From: Flavobacteriales bacterium
GTDB lineage: Bacteria > Bacteroidota > Bacteroidia > Flavobacteriales_D > Crocinitomicaceae
Length of the DNA: 33,220 bases
Reading direction: 5' to 3'
NCBI GenBank assembly: GCA_022361195.1
Contig: JAKSBJ010000137.1
Coordinates: 1-33,220 of the forward strand
Below the pieces are notes generated by a model that was not told the DNA's origin, did not search any database, and saw only the letters and a program-made list of their open reading frames with translations. The stretch's first letter is position 1; each line of letters starts with the position of its first letter. This document shows, one piece after another, positions 9,570 through 17,884 of the stretch. A program made the position numbers and the translations under genes.

Positions 9570-11345
9570 ATGGAAAATAATCCAAAAGACTTTTATCGAA
9601 ACCGTATTTCAAACTTATCGACCGAATTAGTTGCAGTAAAGCGAAAAGCATTGGCTTTGGCCATGTTAAGGTTAGCTGTTTTTTTAGGAATGGGTCTGGG
9701 ACTCTATTTTTTATCTCATTCTAATTTGGCCATTGTCCTCATTTTGGTCGTTGGAATTACTTCTTTTTTACTCTTGGTTTCGAGAAGCGTTAATGCACGA
9801 TTGCACAAGCGATTTTTAGAGGAACGTATCTCCATTAATGAAAAGGAGTTGCGTATTTTTGAGGGAGATTTATCTGATTTAGATACTGGAACTGAATTCA
9901 TTGGTGAAGAACATCATTTTAATCAGGATATTGATTTATTTGGGCAGGGATCTGTTTTTCAAATTATCAATCGAACTCCTTTAAAAACCGCTCGTAAACG
10001 CTTAGCCGATTTACTTAATTCAAATAGCATTGATCAAATCAGAGAAAAGCAGGAAGCCATTCAAGAGTTGGCTCAAAAAGCTGAATGGCGGCAGGATTTT
10101 GATGCCACAGCAGCTTTAATTGATCAGCAAATAGAATCTTCGGTTATTTCATCTTGGGTACAAAATTACAAAGCGGTTATCCCAAATTTGTTCCGTTTTT
10201 TCCCTATTATCTTTTTTGTTTGCTCGATGACTTTATTAGGCCTGTATGCCTTTTCGATTATTGGAGGACATTATGTTTTACTGCAGTTCTTTTTAGGTGC
10301 AACAATTACCGGAATTTATTTTAAACGGATTTCCAAACTTTACCATACAGCATCTAAAACCAAAGATACTTTAAGCCAGTTTTCAAAACTTTTACAATTC
10401 ATTGAGAATACTGATTTTGAATCTGAAATTTTGCAAAAAGAAAAGAAGCGAATAGAGGAGGGAGATAAAAAAGCATCGGCCATTTTAGCTGGATTATCAA
10501 GAGAAATAAACAGTTTAGATCAACGAAATAACATTTTGTTTACCCCTTTTGCGAATGGATTTGCCTTGTGGGATTTACGCTTTTCCTGGCGAATTGAACG
10601 GTGGATTAAAAGCTTTGAAACAACCGTTGAAAATTGGTTTGATGCCATTGATAATTTCCACGCTTACAATTCTTTAGCGAATTATGCTTTTAACCATCCT
10701 GCTCATATTTATCCAGAGATTTCTGATGCTGATGGAGCTTTAATTGAGGCAACTCAAATGGGGCATCCTCTCTTAAGCCCTCAAAACAGAATAGACAACG
10801 ATTTTAGTATTAAGAGAGAGGAGTTTTTTATTGTAACAGGGGCCAATATGGCCGGGAAAAGTACTTTTTTACGAACTATTGGAGTAAATATTGTTTTGGC
10901 TAATAATGGATTGCCAATTTGCGCACAACACTTCATTTATAAGCCTATTAAGTTGATTTCAAGCATGAGAACAACAGATTCATTAATGAAGGATGAATCG
11001 TACTTTTTCTCAGAACTTAAGCGGCTGAAATTTATTGTAGAGGAAATTAAAACCGATGAATATTTTATCATTTTGGATGAAATTCTCAAAGGAACCAACA
11101 GTGTAGATAAAGAAAAGGGGTCTAAGAAATTTGTCCAAAAACTCTTGGAATCCGATTCAACCGGAATCATTGCCACACACGATCTTAGCTTGTGCCAACT
11201 CGAAGAAGAAAACAAAGAAATCTTTAACTACTACTTTGATGCAGAAATAAAGAATGATGAATTACATTTTGACTATCGACTTAAAGAAGGTGTATGTCAA
11301 AATATGAATGCATCCTTTTTATTGAAGAAGATGGAAATTGTCTAG
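9570..11345 (+). CDS. Membrane-anchored MutS-like ATPase
   Basis: A 591-residue protein with the MutS family ATPase at its C-terminus: Walker A in GANMAGKSTFLRT, Walker B in YFIILDEILKGTNS with the DKEKGS loop, and the switch ATHDL. Unlike MutS or MutS2 it has no N-terminal mismatch-binding domain. Instead it has two hydrophobic pairs, near residues 27-68 and 205-255, so it is probably membrane-bound. Proteins of this shape are widespread in Bacteroidota, with no settled role (from memory). The reading frame is open from ATG 9528 inside the upstream phosphatase gene, but ATG 9570, 17 bases after that gene's stop, is preferred: it begins MENNPKDFYRNRISN and avoids the overlap. It is convergent with the DUF1573 gene (12-bp gap). 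Confidence 0.85.
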   Translation: MENNPKDFYRNRISNLSTELVAVKRKALALAMLRLAVFLGMGLGLYFLSHSNLAIVLILVVGITSFLLLVSRSVNARLHKRFLEERISINEKELRIFEGDLSDLDTGTEFIGEEHHFNQDIDLFGQGSVFQIINRTPLKTARKRLADLLNSNSIDQIREKQEAIQELAQKAEWRQDFDATAALIDQQIESSVISSWVQNYKAVIPNLFRFFPIIFFVCSMTLLGLYAFSIIGGHYVLLQFFLGATITGIYFKRISKLYHTASKTKDTLSQFSKLLQFIENTDFESEILQKEKKRIEEGDKKASAILAGLSREINSLDQRNNILFTPFANGFALWDLRFSWRIERWIKSFETTVENWFDAIDNFHAYNSLANYAFNHPAHIYPEISDADGALIEATQMGHPLLSPQNRIDNDFSIKREEFFIVTGANMAGKSTFLRTIGVNIVLANNGLPICAQHFIYKPIKLISSMRTTDSLMKDESYFFSELKRLKFIVEEIKTDEYFIILDEILKGTNSVDKEKGSKKFVQKLLESDSTGIIATHDLSLCQLEEENKEIFNYYFDAEIKNDELHFDYRLKEGVCQNMNASFLLKKMEIV

Positions 11346-11354
11346 CTAGACAAT
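11337..11354. repeat. Perfect 18-bp palindrome over the end of the MutS-like gene
   Basis: ATTGTCTAG followed by CTAGACAAT. It contains the TAG stop codon of the MutS-like gene and lies between the two convergent genes. With no T-run it is not a standard terminator, but the hairpin could still slow polymerase or protect a 3' end. Confidence 0.6.
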
Positions 11355-11357
11355 GAA

Positions 11358-11894
11358 TTACATCGCATCAATTACCGATGCGCTAATCTCCAAATAAGTT
11401 TCTTTAGGATCAGTATTAGCAGTAACCGTAATACGTTTTGTTACTGGTTGACCGATTTGTCCTTTTTTAGGTCGGAAAATAACGTCTAATTCACCGTATT
11501 GTCCTGGAGCAATTGGCTCTTTTGGTGGATCTGGAACCGTACAACCACAAGAAGCTGTTGCATCATAAATGATCAGTGGGTTTTTACCAACATTCTGAAA
11601 CTTAAAGGTGTATAAGTTATCACTTGGGAAAAATACGTTTCCAAACTCGTGTTTAGTTTCAAGATATTTGATTTCGGTTAACTCATCAGACTCTTCTACA
11701 TCGTTACTGGTGTAACTCTTGGCAGCTTGTTCAAAACGGTCATTGTTGGTTTCAACTTCTTCTGGATCTGTTGTCGCAACAATTGAACTTGTTCCTTCAT
11801 TAGCTTCATTTGACGTAGTTTCTTCTCCTCCACAAGCGGTTAAGATCGATCCGCTTAAAAACAAAATTCCCAATGGTAAGTGTCGCAATGTCAT
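11358..11894 (-). CDS. DUF1573-family lipoprotein
   Basis: A 178-residue envelope protein with a lipoprotein signal (lipobox LTAC, Cys21), an acidic, low-complexity linker (to ~residue 65), and one DUF1573 domain. The domain shows the typical start TKHEFGNVFFPSDNLYTF, the central IIYDATASCGCTVPDPPKEP and a closing Ig-like strand pattern. The CGCTVP motif is diagnostic of the family, whose function is unknown; an ASH/Ig-like fold is likely. It lies 48 bp downstream of the ctpA-like gene on the same strand. A TAATTTTG box overlaps the end of that gene. Confidence 0.85.
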   Translation of the reverse strand: MTLRHLPLGILFLSGSILTACGGEETTSNEANEGTSSIVATTDPEEVETNNDRFEQAAKSYTSNDVEESDELTEIKYLETKHEFGNVFFPSDNLYTFKFQNVGKNPLIIYDATASCGCTVPDPPKEPIAPGQYGELDVIFRPKKGQIGQPVTKRITVTANTDPKETYLEISASVIDAM

Positions 11895-11937
11895 CTTGAT
11901 TTGTACTATTTTTTAATTCAAAATTTGTTAACGACTA

Positions 11938-11945
11938 CAAAATTA
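11938..11945 (-). promoter_or_regulatory. Possible -7 box of the DUF1573 gene
   Basis: TAATTTTG on the minus strand matches TAnnTTTG and sits 43 bases before the DUF1573 start, overlapping the ctpA stop region. No TTG is found at the right distance. Confidence 0.3.
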
Positions 11946-13565
11946 ATAATCTAATCCTAAATCGTTGTAAGATTTATTCTCGATGACCTCCAACCCTTTG
12001 ATGAAAATTTCATTTTGAGCTTTGTTAAAAATAGGGTAGTACTTTTCGGTTCCGTAAAAATTAGAAGCAATGCGCGCTTTGATCAAAGTCTCAATTAAAT
12101 TCCCCGAAACTTTATAGTCTTCTTCGCTGTATTCAATTCCTTCTTCTTTTACCGCTTTCCAAAAGGAGTCCATGATTTCCCCTTGAACCGCAAAATCACG
12201 TTCAAACTTGTCAAAATCTTTGTACTCTTTGTTTAGTGCTTCTCGATTGTCATCAACGTAATCAAAAGTGAAAGTATTGATCAATCCTTTACGGTTAATG
12301 TCTCGATACATTTCTGAGAATTGTAAGGTGTCTAATGGAACAAATACATCAGGAACAATACCTCCGCCTCCATAAACTGTTCGGCCTAATTTTAAGGTTT
12401 TAAACTTGAGTGAATCAGCTACTTTGATACTGTCTTCGTGCATCAATTCTCCATTTTTATATCGATTAATTGGATCTTCTCTGTAAGCATCAACACCATC
12501 ATCGTAAGGCTTTTGAATGAATCTCCCCGACGGAGTATAATAACGAGCAATGGTCACTCGCATAATAGATCCATCACTCAAATCGTAAGGACGTTGAACC
12601 AATCCTTTACCAAAAGTTCGTCGACCCACAACAAAAGCCCTGTCCCAATCCTGTAAAGCTCCTGATACAATCTCCGAAGCTGAAGCGGAGTTCTCATCTA
12701 CCAAAACAACCAGCTTTCCTTTTTCCCAGGCTCCTTTTCCATCACCATTATAAGGACGACCATAGGAATCTTTTCCATCAGCAATCATGTCATTTCGAGG
12801 TTGTGAACGTCCTTCAGAATAAACAATCAACTTATCCTCCGACAAAAACTCATCGCACATGTATTTAGCTACATGTAATAATCCACCGCCATTTCCTTGT
12901 AAGTCCAGAATGAGATTTTTCATTCCTTGCTTTTTTAATTTGTCCAGAGCATTTCTTAATTCTTTTGGTGTGGTTCTGGAAAAAGAGGTCACTTTTATAT
13001 AACCTGTTTTATCCGTCGCCATATAGCTACTGGCTACGCTATACAATGGAATTTTATCGCGGTGAACATCAAAATTAATGATGTCTTTTTCCCTTTTTCG
13101 TTCGATCCCCAAAACAACCAAAGTTCCTTTATCTCCCAATAAACGTTCTCTAACTCCCGAATTTTTTAAGCCAATTCCGGCAATATTCTCACCATCAATC
13201 TCTACGATTTTATCTCCGGCTTTAACTCCAACTTTTTCGCAAGGACCACCTTCTATCGTATTAACAACTGTCAGAGTGTCGTCCATAATCTGGAATCGAA
13301 TTCCAATTCCAACAAAACTCCCATTAATCTTTTCATTTGATCGTTGAACCTCTTCTTTTGGGATTAAATAGGTATGCGGATCTAGCTCTTTTAACATGGC
13401 CACAATAGCCGCGTCTGTTATTTTGTCTCCTTCAAAGTCGTCCACATAATAGCGTTTCAGATAATTAAAGACTTCCTCAAACTTTTGTGTTGTGCTCTCT
13501 TCCTCGTATTGTCCAAAAGTGGTGAAAGAACCAATTAGGACAGCAATTAAAAATAATCTTCGCAT
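11943..13565 (-). CDS. ctpA: Carboxy-terminal processing protease (S41, CtpA-like)
   Basis: A 540-residue periplasmic/secreted peptidase of the S41 family, which trims or degrades proteins from their C-terminus. It has a cleavable-type hydrophobic signal at the N-terminus (residues 1-18). A PDZ domain follows (~80-165, with GSFVGIGIRF and VGVKAGDKIVEIDG), then the protease core with LDLQGNGGG (221-228), the nucleophile region ENSASASEI (291-299) and the general-base Lys320 in RRTFGKGLV. It ends in a C-terminal helical part. Bacteroidota genomes usually hold several such proteases. It lies directly upstream of the DUF1573 lipoprotein gene and is divergent from the TPR phosphatase (227 bp apart). 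Confidence 0.9.
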   Translation of the reverse strand: MRRLFLIAVLIGSFTTFGQYEEESTTQKFEEVFNYLKRYYVDDFEGDKITDAAIVAMLKELDPHTYLIPKEEVQRSNEKINGSFVGIGIRFQIMDDTLTVVNTIEGGPCEKVGVKAGDKIVEIDGENIAGIGLKNSGVRERLLGDKGTLVVLGIERKREKDIINFDVHRDKIPLYSVASSYMATDKTGYIKVTSFSRTTPKELRNALDKLKKQGMKNLILDLQGNGGGLLHVAKYMCDEFLSEDKLIVYSEGRSQPRNDMIADGKDSYGRPYNGDGKGAWEKGKLVVLVDENSASASEIVSGALQDWDRAFVVGRRTFGKGLVQRPYDLSDGSIMRVTIARYYTPSGRFIQKPYDDGVDAYREDPINRYKNGELMHEDSIKVADSLKFKTLKLGRTVYGGGGIVPDVFVPLDTLQFSEMYRDINRKGLINTFTFDYVDDNREALNKEYKDFDKFERDFAVQGEIMDSFWKAVKEEGIEYSEEDYKVSGNLIETLIKARIASNFYGTEKYYPIFNKAQNEIFIKGLEVIENKSYNDLGLDY

Positions 13566-13792
13566 ATGGTTAAATATAATTATCTGTTTTATGATTTGTT
13601 GTAAAGTGATTGAATAGTTTTTCGAAACTACTTTATAATATAACTAAAAAAAACGCTTTTTGTGATGAAAATGTTCAATAACTATGCCTGAAATTGATGG
13701 ACGGCACATAGCTTTGATTAGCAGTTTTTAGAAATGAAATGAGCATTTTCAGGGAAATGTTAATTTTAAAGTAGATTTTTTGCTGCTTATCC

Positions 13793-15805
13793 TTGAAAAC
13801 GACCGTTCTTATATTGTTCCTTGCCCTAAGCTCGATTTTAAGAGCTGAGAGCTTGTCTCAGGATTCTATTCTGAATCTGGCAGCACAAAATTTATATTCT
13901 GACGCTTCATATGCGGATAGTTTGTGTCGACTTTATTTAGCACGAGCCGATTATTCATCTGATTTTTCGGGTATAGCAAAAGCCCATAAGTTTTTGGGGG
14001 CAATAGCCTGGAATCATGATGACTTAAAAACTGCATTAACTCACTTTACTTATGAAAACGAGTATGCGCTTAAAAGTGAAAATGAGGCAGAGATTTTGTC
14101 GAGTGTCAATAATTTAGGGTTGATGTATATTGAGTTGGGGAGTTTTAATTTGGCTCTGGATTATCTTTTTCAAGCTCATAATTACAATGATGGCCGCAGG
14201 AACAGGGGAGTTCATTCCAGTATTTGTAATAATATTGGTTTGGCTTATGAGCGTATGGGAAATGAAGCTCAAGCCATTAAATATTACGAGAAATCCTTTG
14301 CATTAATTGATTCTTTAAAAGAGCCTCAAGCCATGGCAATAACCTTAAATAATGTTGGTTGGCAGCATTTTCAATTGGGGAACCTGGATAAGGCAGAACG
14401 ATTCTTAAATGAAAGTATTCAGTACGGGAAAAAGTCTAAGAGTGATTACGCACTTAAACTAGCTTTATCCAATTTGGCATCGATTTATGAAATGACAGAA
14501 AGAACAGAAGATGCCAGATTAACATGGGAAGAAGTATTAGAACGTTCTTTGGCTGTTGGAGATATTGAAATGATCACTCGTTCTGAATTTACATTGGCTA
14601 AACTTGATTATTCAAAGGGAATTAATAAAAATCAAAATCTGAATTTGATGTTGAGCTCCTTGGATAAAATGGACTCCATCAATAATTACATGGGAATAAA
14701 GGACCTGACCCTAATGTTGGCAGAGATCTATGAAGGAGAGAATAATTATGGAAAAGCGAATGATTATTACAAATGGCATTGGGAAATAAGGGATTCCATT
14801 TATAACATTGAACAGTCAAGGATTTTGACCGAAATGGAAATTATTAATGATGTTGATCGTAAAAAGAAAGAAATTGAAAATCTCCTTCAAAAAAGTGAAA
14901 AGCAAGGTGAGCAGTTAGACAGTGCAACAAATTTTAACAAAATTCTGATCATCATAGCGATATGTATTTTGTTCTTTTTCATTTTCAGCTATATCAACTA
15001 TAAACAAAAGAAAAAGGCCAATCGAATTCTGGCTGGGAAAAATGAAATAATTCAAAAACGAAATCAGGAAGTGGCAGATTCTATCACTTATGCCAAACGA
15101 ATTCAATCTGCAATTTTACCTCCTGTTTCATCTTTTAAAAAAGAATTTGAGAATTCATTTATTCTTTATCAGCCTAAAGATATTGTGAGTGGAGATTTTT
15201 ATTGGATGGCCCGTGAGGGGGATTATACCTTTATTTCCGTAGCTGATTGTACAGGACATGGTGTACCTGGAGCAATGGTTTCTGTAATTTGTTCTAATGC
15301 CTTAGAAAAAGTGGTTCATGAGTTTGGATTAACCGATCCGGCAGAGATTTTAGAGCGAGTAAGAGAAGTTGTGATTGAGCGATTTAAAAAAGGAGATGCT
15401 TCGGTAAAGGATGGAATGGATATCGCTTTTTGTGCTATTTCCGATAATAAGTTAATGTATGCCGGAGCCCATAATCCACTGTGGATTTACAGAGACAATG
15501 ACCTAATGGAGATAAAAGCCGATAAGCAGCCTATTGGTAATTTTGATCGGGCCACTCATTTTACATCACACGAAGTAGAATTGAAAAAGGGAGATAGACT
15601 TTATCTCTTTTCAGATGGTTTTTCAGATCAGTTTGGTGGACCTGATGGTAAGAAGATGAAGATTAAACGATTCAAACAATTAATTGCCGAAACACTCTCT
15701 GCCAATATGGAAGAGCAGGGACAGGAATTACTCAAAGCTTTTACCCATTGGAAAGGCGATTTTGATCAATTGGATGACGTTTGTGTAATGGGAGTGAAGT
15801 TTTAA
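13793..15805 (+). CDS. TPR-containing membrane SpoIIE (PP2C-like) phosphatase
   Basis: A 670-residue protein of a common Bacteroidota architecture. It has a signal peptide (1-18), a periplasmic array of tetratricopeptide repeats (~60-330, e.g. NNLGLMYIELGSFNLALDYL and NNIGLAYERMGNEAQAIKYY), and one transmembrane segment (~382-400) flanked by coiled coil. The cytoplasmic SpoIIE/PP2C domain (~440-668) has SGDFYWMA, ADCTGHGVPGAM, DGMDIAFC, FSDGFSDQFGG and LDDVCVMG. The start is TTG at 13793: an in-frame stop at 13772 excludes an upstream start, and this start yields the signal peptide. The catalytic domain is a close paralogue of that in 7984-9552; both share near-identical text around KDIVSGDFYW. 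Confidence 0.88.
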   Translation: MKTTVLILFLALSSILRAESLSQDSILNLAAQNLYSDASYADSLCRLYLARADYSSDFSGIAKAHKFLGAIAWNHDDLKTALTHFTYENEYALKSENEAEILSSVNNLGLMYIELGSFNLALDYLFQAHNYNDGRRNRGVHSSICNNIGLAYERMGNEAQAIKYYEKSFALIDSLKEPQAMAITLNNVGWQHFQLGNLDKAERFLNESIQYGKKSKSDYALKLALSNLASIYEMTERTEDARLTWEEVLERSLAVGDIEMITRSEFTLAKLDYSKGINKNQNLNLMLSSLDKMDSINNYMGIKDLTLMLAEIYEGENNYGKANDYYKWHWEIRDSIYNIEQSRILTEMEIINDVDRKKKEIENLLQKSEKQGEQLDSATNFNKILIIIAICILFFFIFSYINYKQKKKANRILAGKNEIIQKRNQEVADSITYAKRIQSAILPPVSSFKKEFENSFILYQPKDIVSGDFYWMAREGDYTFISVADCTGHGVPGAMVSVICSNALEKVVHEFGLTDPAEILERVREVVIERFKKGDASVKDGMDIAFCAISDNKLMYAGAHNPLWIYRDNDLMEIKADKQPIGNFDRATHFTSHEVELKKGDRLYLFSDGFSDQFGGPDGKKMKIKRFKQLIAETLSANMEEQGQELLKAFTHWKGDFDQLDDVCVMGVKF

Positions 15806-15815
15806 TTTCCTATTT

Positions 15816-16439
15816 TTATTTCTCCTTCAAGTAGTATATCTGAGTTCCAGGTTCAAACACTTCTTCTAATATCATTTCCAAAGCGTTCGATTTCTTTAAG
15901 TCAAATTCAGAAGTAATTAGAACGCTGGCTGGATTTCCAAGCCCAATACCTCCAACATGGTATTTAATGTCCTGAGCGTCTATTACGAATGAAGTGTCTT
16001 TTGGCGCTTGATCAACGTATACCACAGAGTCTCCATTTTCGTCTAAGCCAGTACCTAAGTACATCAATCCCATTGTAAATTGATATACTTCAATTTCATC
16101 ATTTTGATTAATGTGCAAAGCACCTCCTGATGTAGGGTTTTCCCAATCAAAGTGCTTTACACTCAGTTGCATATCATAAATTTCTCCTTTTCTGTTTTCC
16201 GCTTCTTCAAAACTGAAAGTTCCTGAATTAGGACGTGGCAATTGAACAATTTCTACCTTATTTGTATCAATAGGTGATAATATCGCTTTTGGTTTGCTGG
16301 TGTCTATATTTGATTGTGTCTTATTTGGAGACACTATCTTTTCGGTTTTTTCTTGATGCTGATTATGACAGGCTATTAAACCATAGCAGGAGATTCCTAG
16401 TGTGACTAAGATTTTTATTTTATCTAATGAAAGAAGCAT
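15816..16439 (-). CDS. Hypothetical lipoprotein
   Basis: A 207-residue protein of no recognised family. It has a short hydrophobic start with a lipobox-like GLIAC (Cys24), then a charged, Thr/Ser-rich linker (to ~65). A folded part begins around FSFEEAENRKGEIYDMQL and is rich in beta-type residues (GALHINQNDEIEVYQFTMG, VVYVDQAPKDTSFVIDAQ). It is downstream of the WWFAPGQ-repeat gene with only three bases between, so the two form a unit. It is convergent with the TPR phosphatase (10-bp gap). The lipobox is not ideal, so plain export is also possible. Confidence 0.6.
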   Translation of the reverse strand: MLLSLDKIKILVTLGISCYGLIACHNQHQEKTEKIVSPNKTQSNIDTSKPKAILSPIDTNKVEIVQLPRPNSGTFSFEEAENRKGEIYDMQLSVKHFDWENPTSGGALHINQNDEIEVYQFTMGLMYLGTGLDENGDSVVYVDQAPKDTSFVIDAQDIKYHVGGIGLGNPASVLITSEFDLKKSNALEMILEEVFEPGTQIYYLKEK

Positions 16440-16442
16440 TGA

Positions 16443-16922
16443 CTACTCTGGTAAGCCTTCCAAAGATGATTTTTGCCAAGCTTGTCCAGGAGCAAACCAC
16501 CAAATAGTATTGTCTTCCAAGGTCAGTACATATCGAGTTCCGTCTAACTTAGAATATGCCTTAAACGATTCTATTTTATACCCATTCGGTAATCCTTCTG
16601 CTGACGATTTTTTCCATGGCTGTCCGGGAGCAAACCACCAAATTGAATTGTCAGAAAGTACTACGGTATAGCGGGTTGAACCATCTTTGTGTGAATAGCA
16701 AGAAAGGAGTTTGATATCATAACCTTGCGGAAGCCCTTCTACTGATGATTCTTTCCATGCTTGCCCTGGTGCGAACCACCAAATACTGTTATCTTCCAAT
16801 ACTACAACATAGCGAGTAGCCAGGTCATTTCCTCTCAAATAAGAGTCCATGAGTTTAATATCTTGTGCATTTGTTATCCAGCCGGATAAAACCAAAAGGG
16901 TGAGAATGATGAATTTTTTCAT
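16443..16922 (-). CDS. Small secreted protein of three WWFAPGQ repeats
   Basis: A 159-residue protein made of a signal peptide (1-19) and three tandem repeats of 44-48 residues (21-68, 69-115, 116-159). Each repeat carries TRY(V/T)VxLxDNxIWWFAPGQxWxxSSxEGLP. The repeats are far more alike than the linkers, so they probably expanded recently from one unit. Each ends in PxGY/KI-like turns, consistent with beta-propeller- or beta-prism-like blades, but no named family is recognised. Its stop is three bases before the start of the lipoprotein gene, so the pair is one transcription unit. Confidence 0.8.
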   Translation of the reverse strand: MKKFIILTLLVLSGWITNAQDIKLMDSYLRGNDLATRYVVVLEDNSIWWFAPGQAWKESSVEGLPQGYDIKLLSCYSHKDGSTRYTVVLSDNSIWWFAPGQPWKKSSAEGLPNGYKIESFKAYSKLDGTRYVLTLEDNTIWWFAPGQAWQKSSLEGLPE

Positions 16923-16988
16923 TTGTTAGTTTTAAAATGGTTTTAACGAATGTAACAAAATATCATTGTTCATTCTTTTCTTTTTTCA

Positions 16989-17022
16989 TTGTGAAACGGA
17001 ATGACAGTAATTCTTAATTTTA
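16989..17022 (+). promoter_or_regulatory. Possible promoter of menB
   Basis: TTG (16989-16991), 23 nt, then TAATTTTA (17015-17022), one mismatch from TAnnTTTG. It lies 16 bases before the menB start. Confidence 0.4.
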
Positions 17023-17038
17023 GCACAAAATTGAAAGC

Positions 17039-17884
17039 ATGTCAAAAGTTAAATGGACTACCGCCAAAGAATATCAGGATATAACGTATAAAAAATCGGG
17101 AGACGGCGTTGCTCGTATTGCCTTTAACCGTCCGGATGTAAGAAACGCATTTCGACCTCAAACAACTTCAGAGTTATATGATGCATTTTATGATGCACAG
17201 GAGGATACCAGCATTGGTGTTATTTTGTTTTCTGCTGAAGGGCCTTCATCAAAAGATGGAGTGTATTCTTTTTGTTCGGGAGGAGACCAAAAAGCTCGAG
17301 GACATCAAGGATATGTAGGTGATGATGGATATCACCGTTTAAACATCTTGGAAGTCCAGCGTTTAATTCGTTTTATGCCAAAAGTAGTCATAGCTGTAGT
17401 GCCAGGTTGGGCAGTAGGAGGAGGACATAGTTTACACGTGGTGTGCGATTTAACATTAGCGAGTAAAGAGCATGCAATCTTTAAGCAAACAGATGCGGAT
17501 GTAACCAGTTTTGATGGTGGATATGGTTCTGCATATTTAGCTAAAATGGTGGGGCAGAAGAAAGCTCGAGAAATATTCTTTTTAGGAAGGAACTATTCTG
17601 CTCAGGAAGCAGCAGATATGGGAATGGTGAATGCCGTTATTCCACATGATGAACTAGAAGATACAGCCTATGATTGGGCGCAGGAAATTTTAGATAAATC
17701 GCCAACCTCTATTAAAATGTTGAAATTTGCGATGAACTTAACCGATGACGGAATGGTTGGTCAGCAAGTATTTGCTGGAGAAGCAACTCGTTTAGCTTAC
17801 ATGACCGAAGAAGCCAAAGAAGGACGAGATGCTTTTCTTGAAAAGCGTAAGCCTGATTTCCGAAAAATTAAGTGGATTCCTTAA
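17039..17884 (+). CDS. menB: 1,4-dihydroxy-2-naphthoyl-CoA synthase
   Basis: Crotonase-fold enzyme of menaquinone synthesis that closes o-succinylbenzoyl-CoA into 1,4-dihydroxy-2-naphthoyl-CoA. The 281 residues have the MenB-specific stretch FCSGGDQKARGHQGY, the oxyanion-hole segment VPGWAVGGGHSLHVVCDLTLAS, the TSFDGGYGSAYLAKMVG segment and the closing PDFRKIKWIP tail. Menaquinone is the respiratory quinone typical of Bacteroidota. No other men genes are near. The gene ends tail-to-tail with the next minus-strand gene, sharing four bases (TTAA). Confidence 0.95.
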   Translation: MSKVKWTTAKEYQDITYKKSGDGVARIAFNRPDVRNAFRPQTTSELYDAFYDAQEDTSIGVILFSAEGPSSKDGVYSFCSGGDQKARGHQGYVGDDGYHRLNILEVQRLIRFMPKVVIAVVPGWAVGGGHSLHVVCDLTLASKEHAIFKQTDADVTSFDGGYGSAYLAKMVGQKKAREIFFLGRNYSAQEAADMGMVNAVIPHDELEDTAYDWAQEILDKSPTSIKMLKFAMNLTDDGMVGQQVFAGEATRLAYMTEEAKEGRDAFLEKRKPDFRKIKWIP

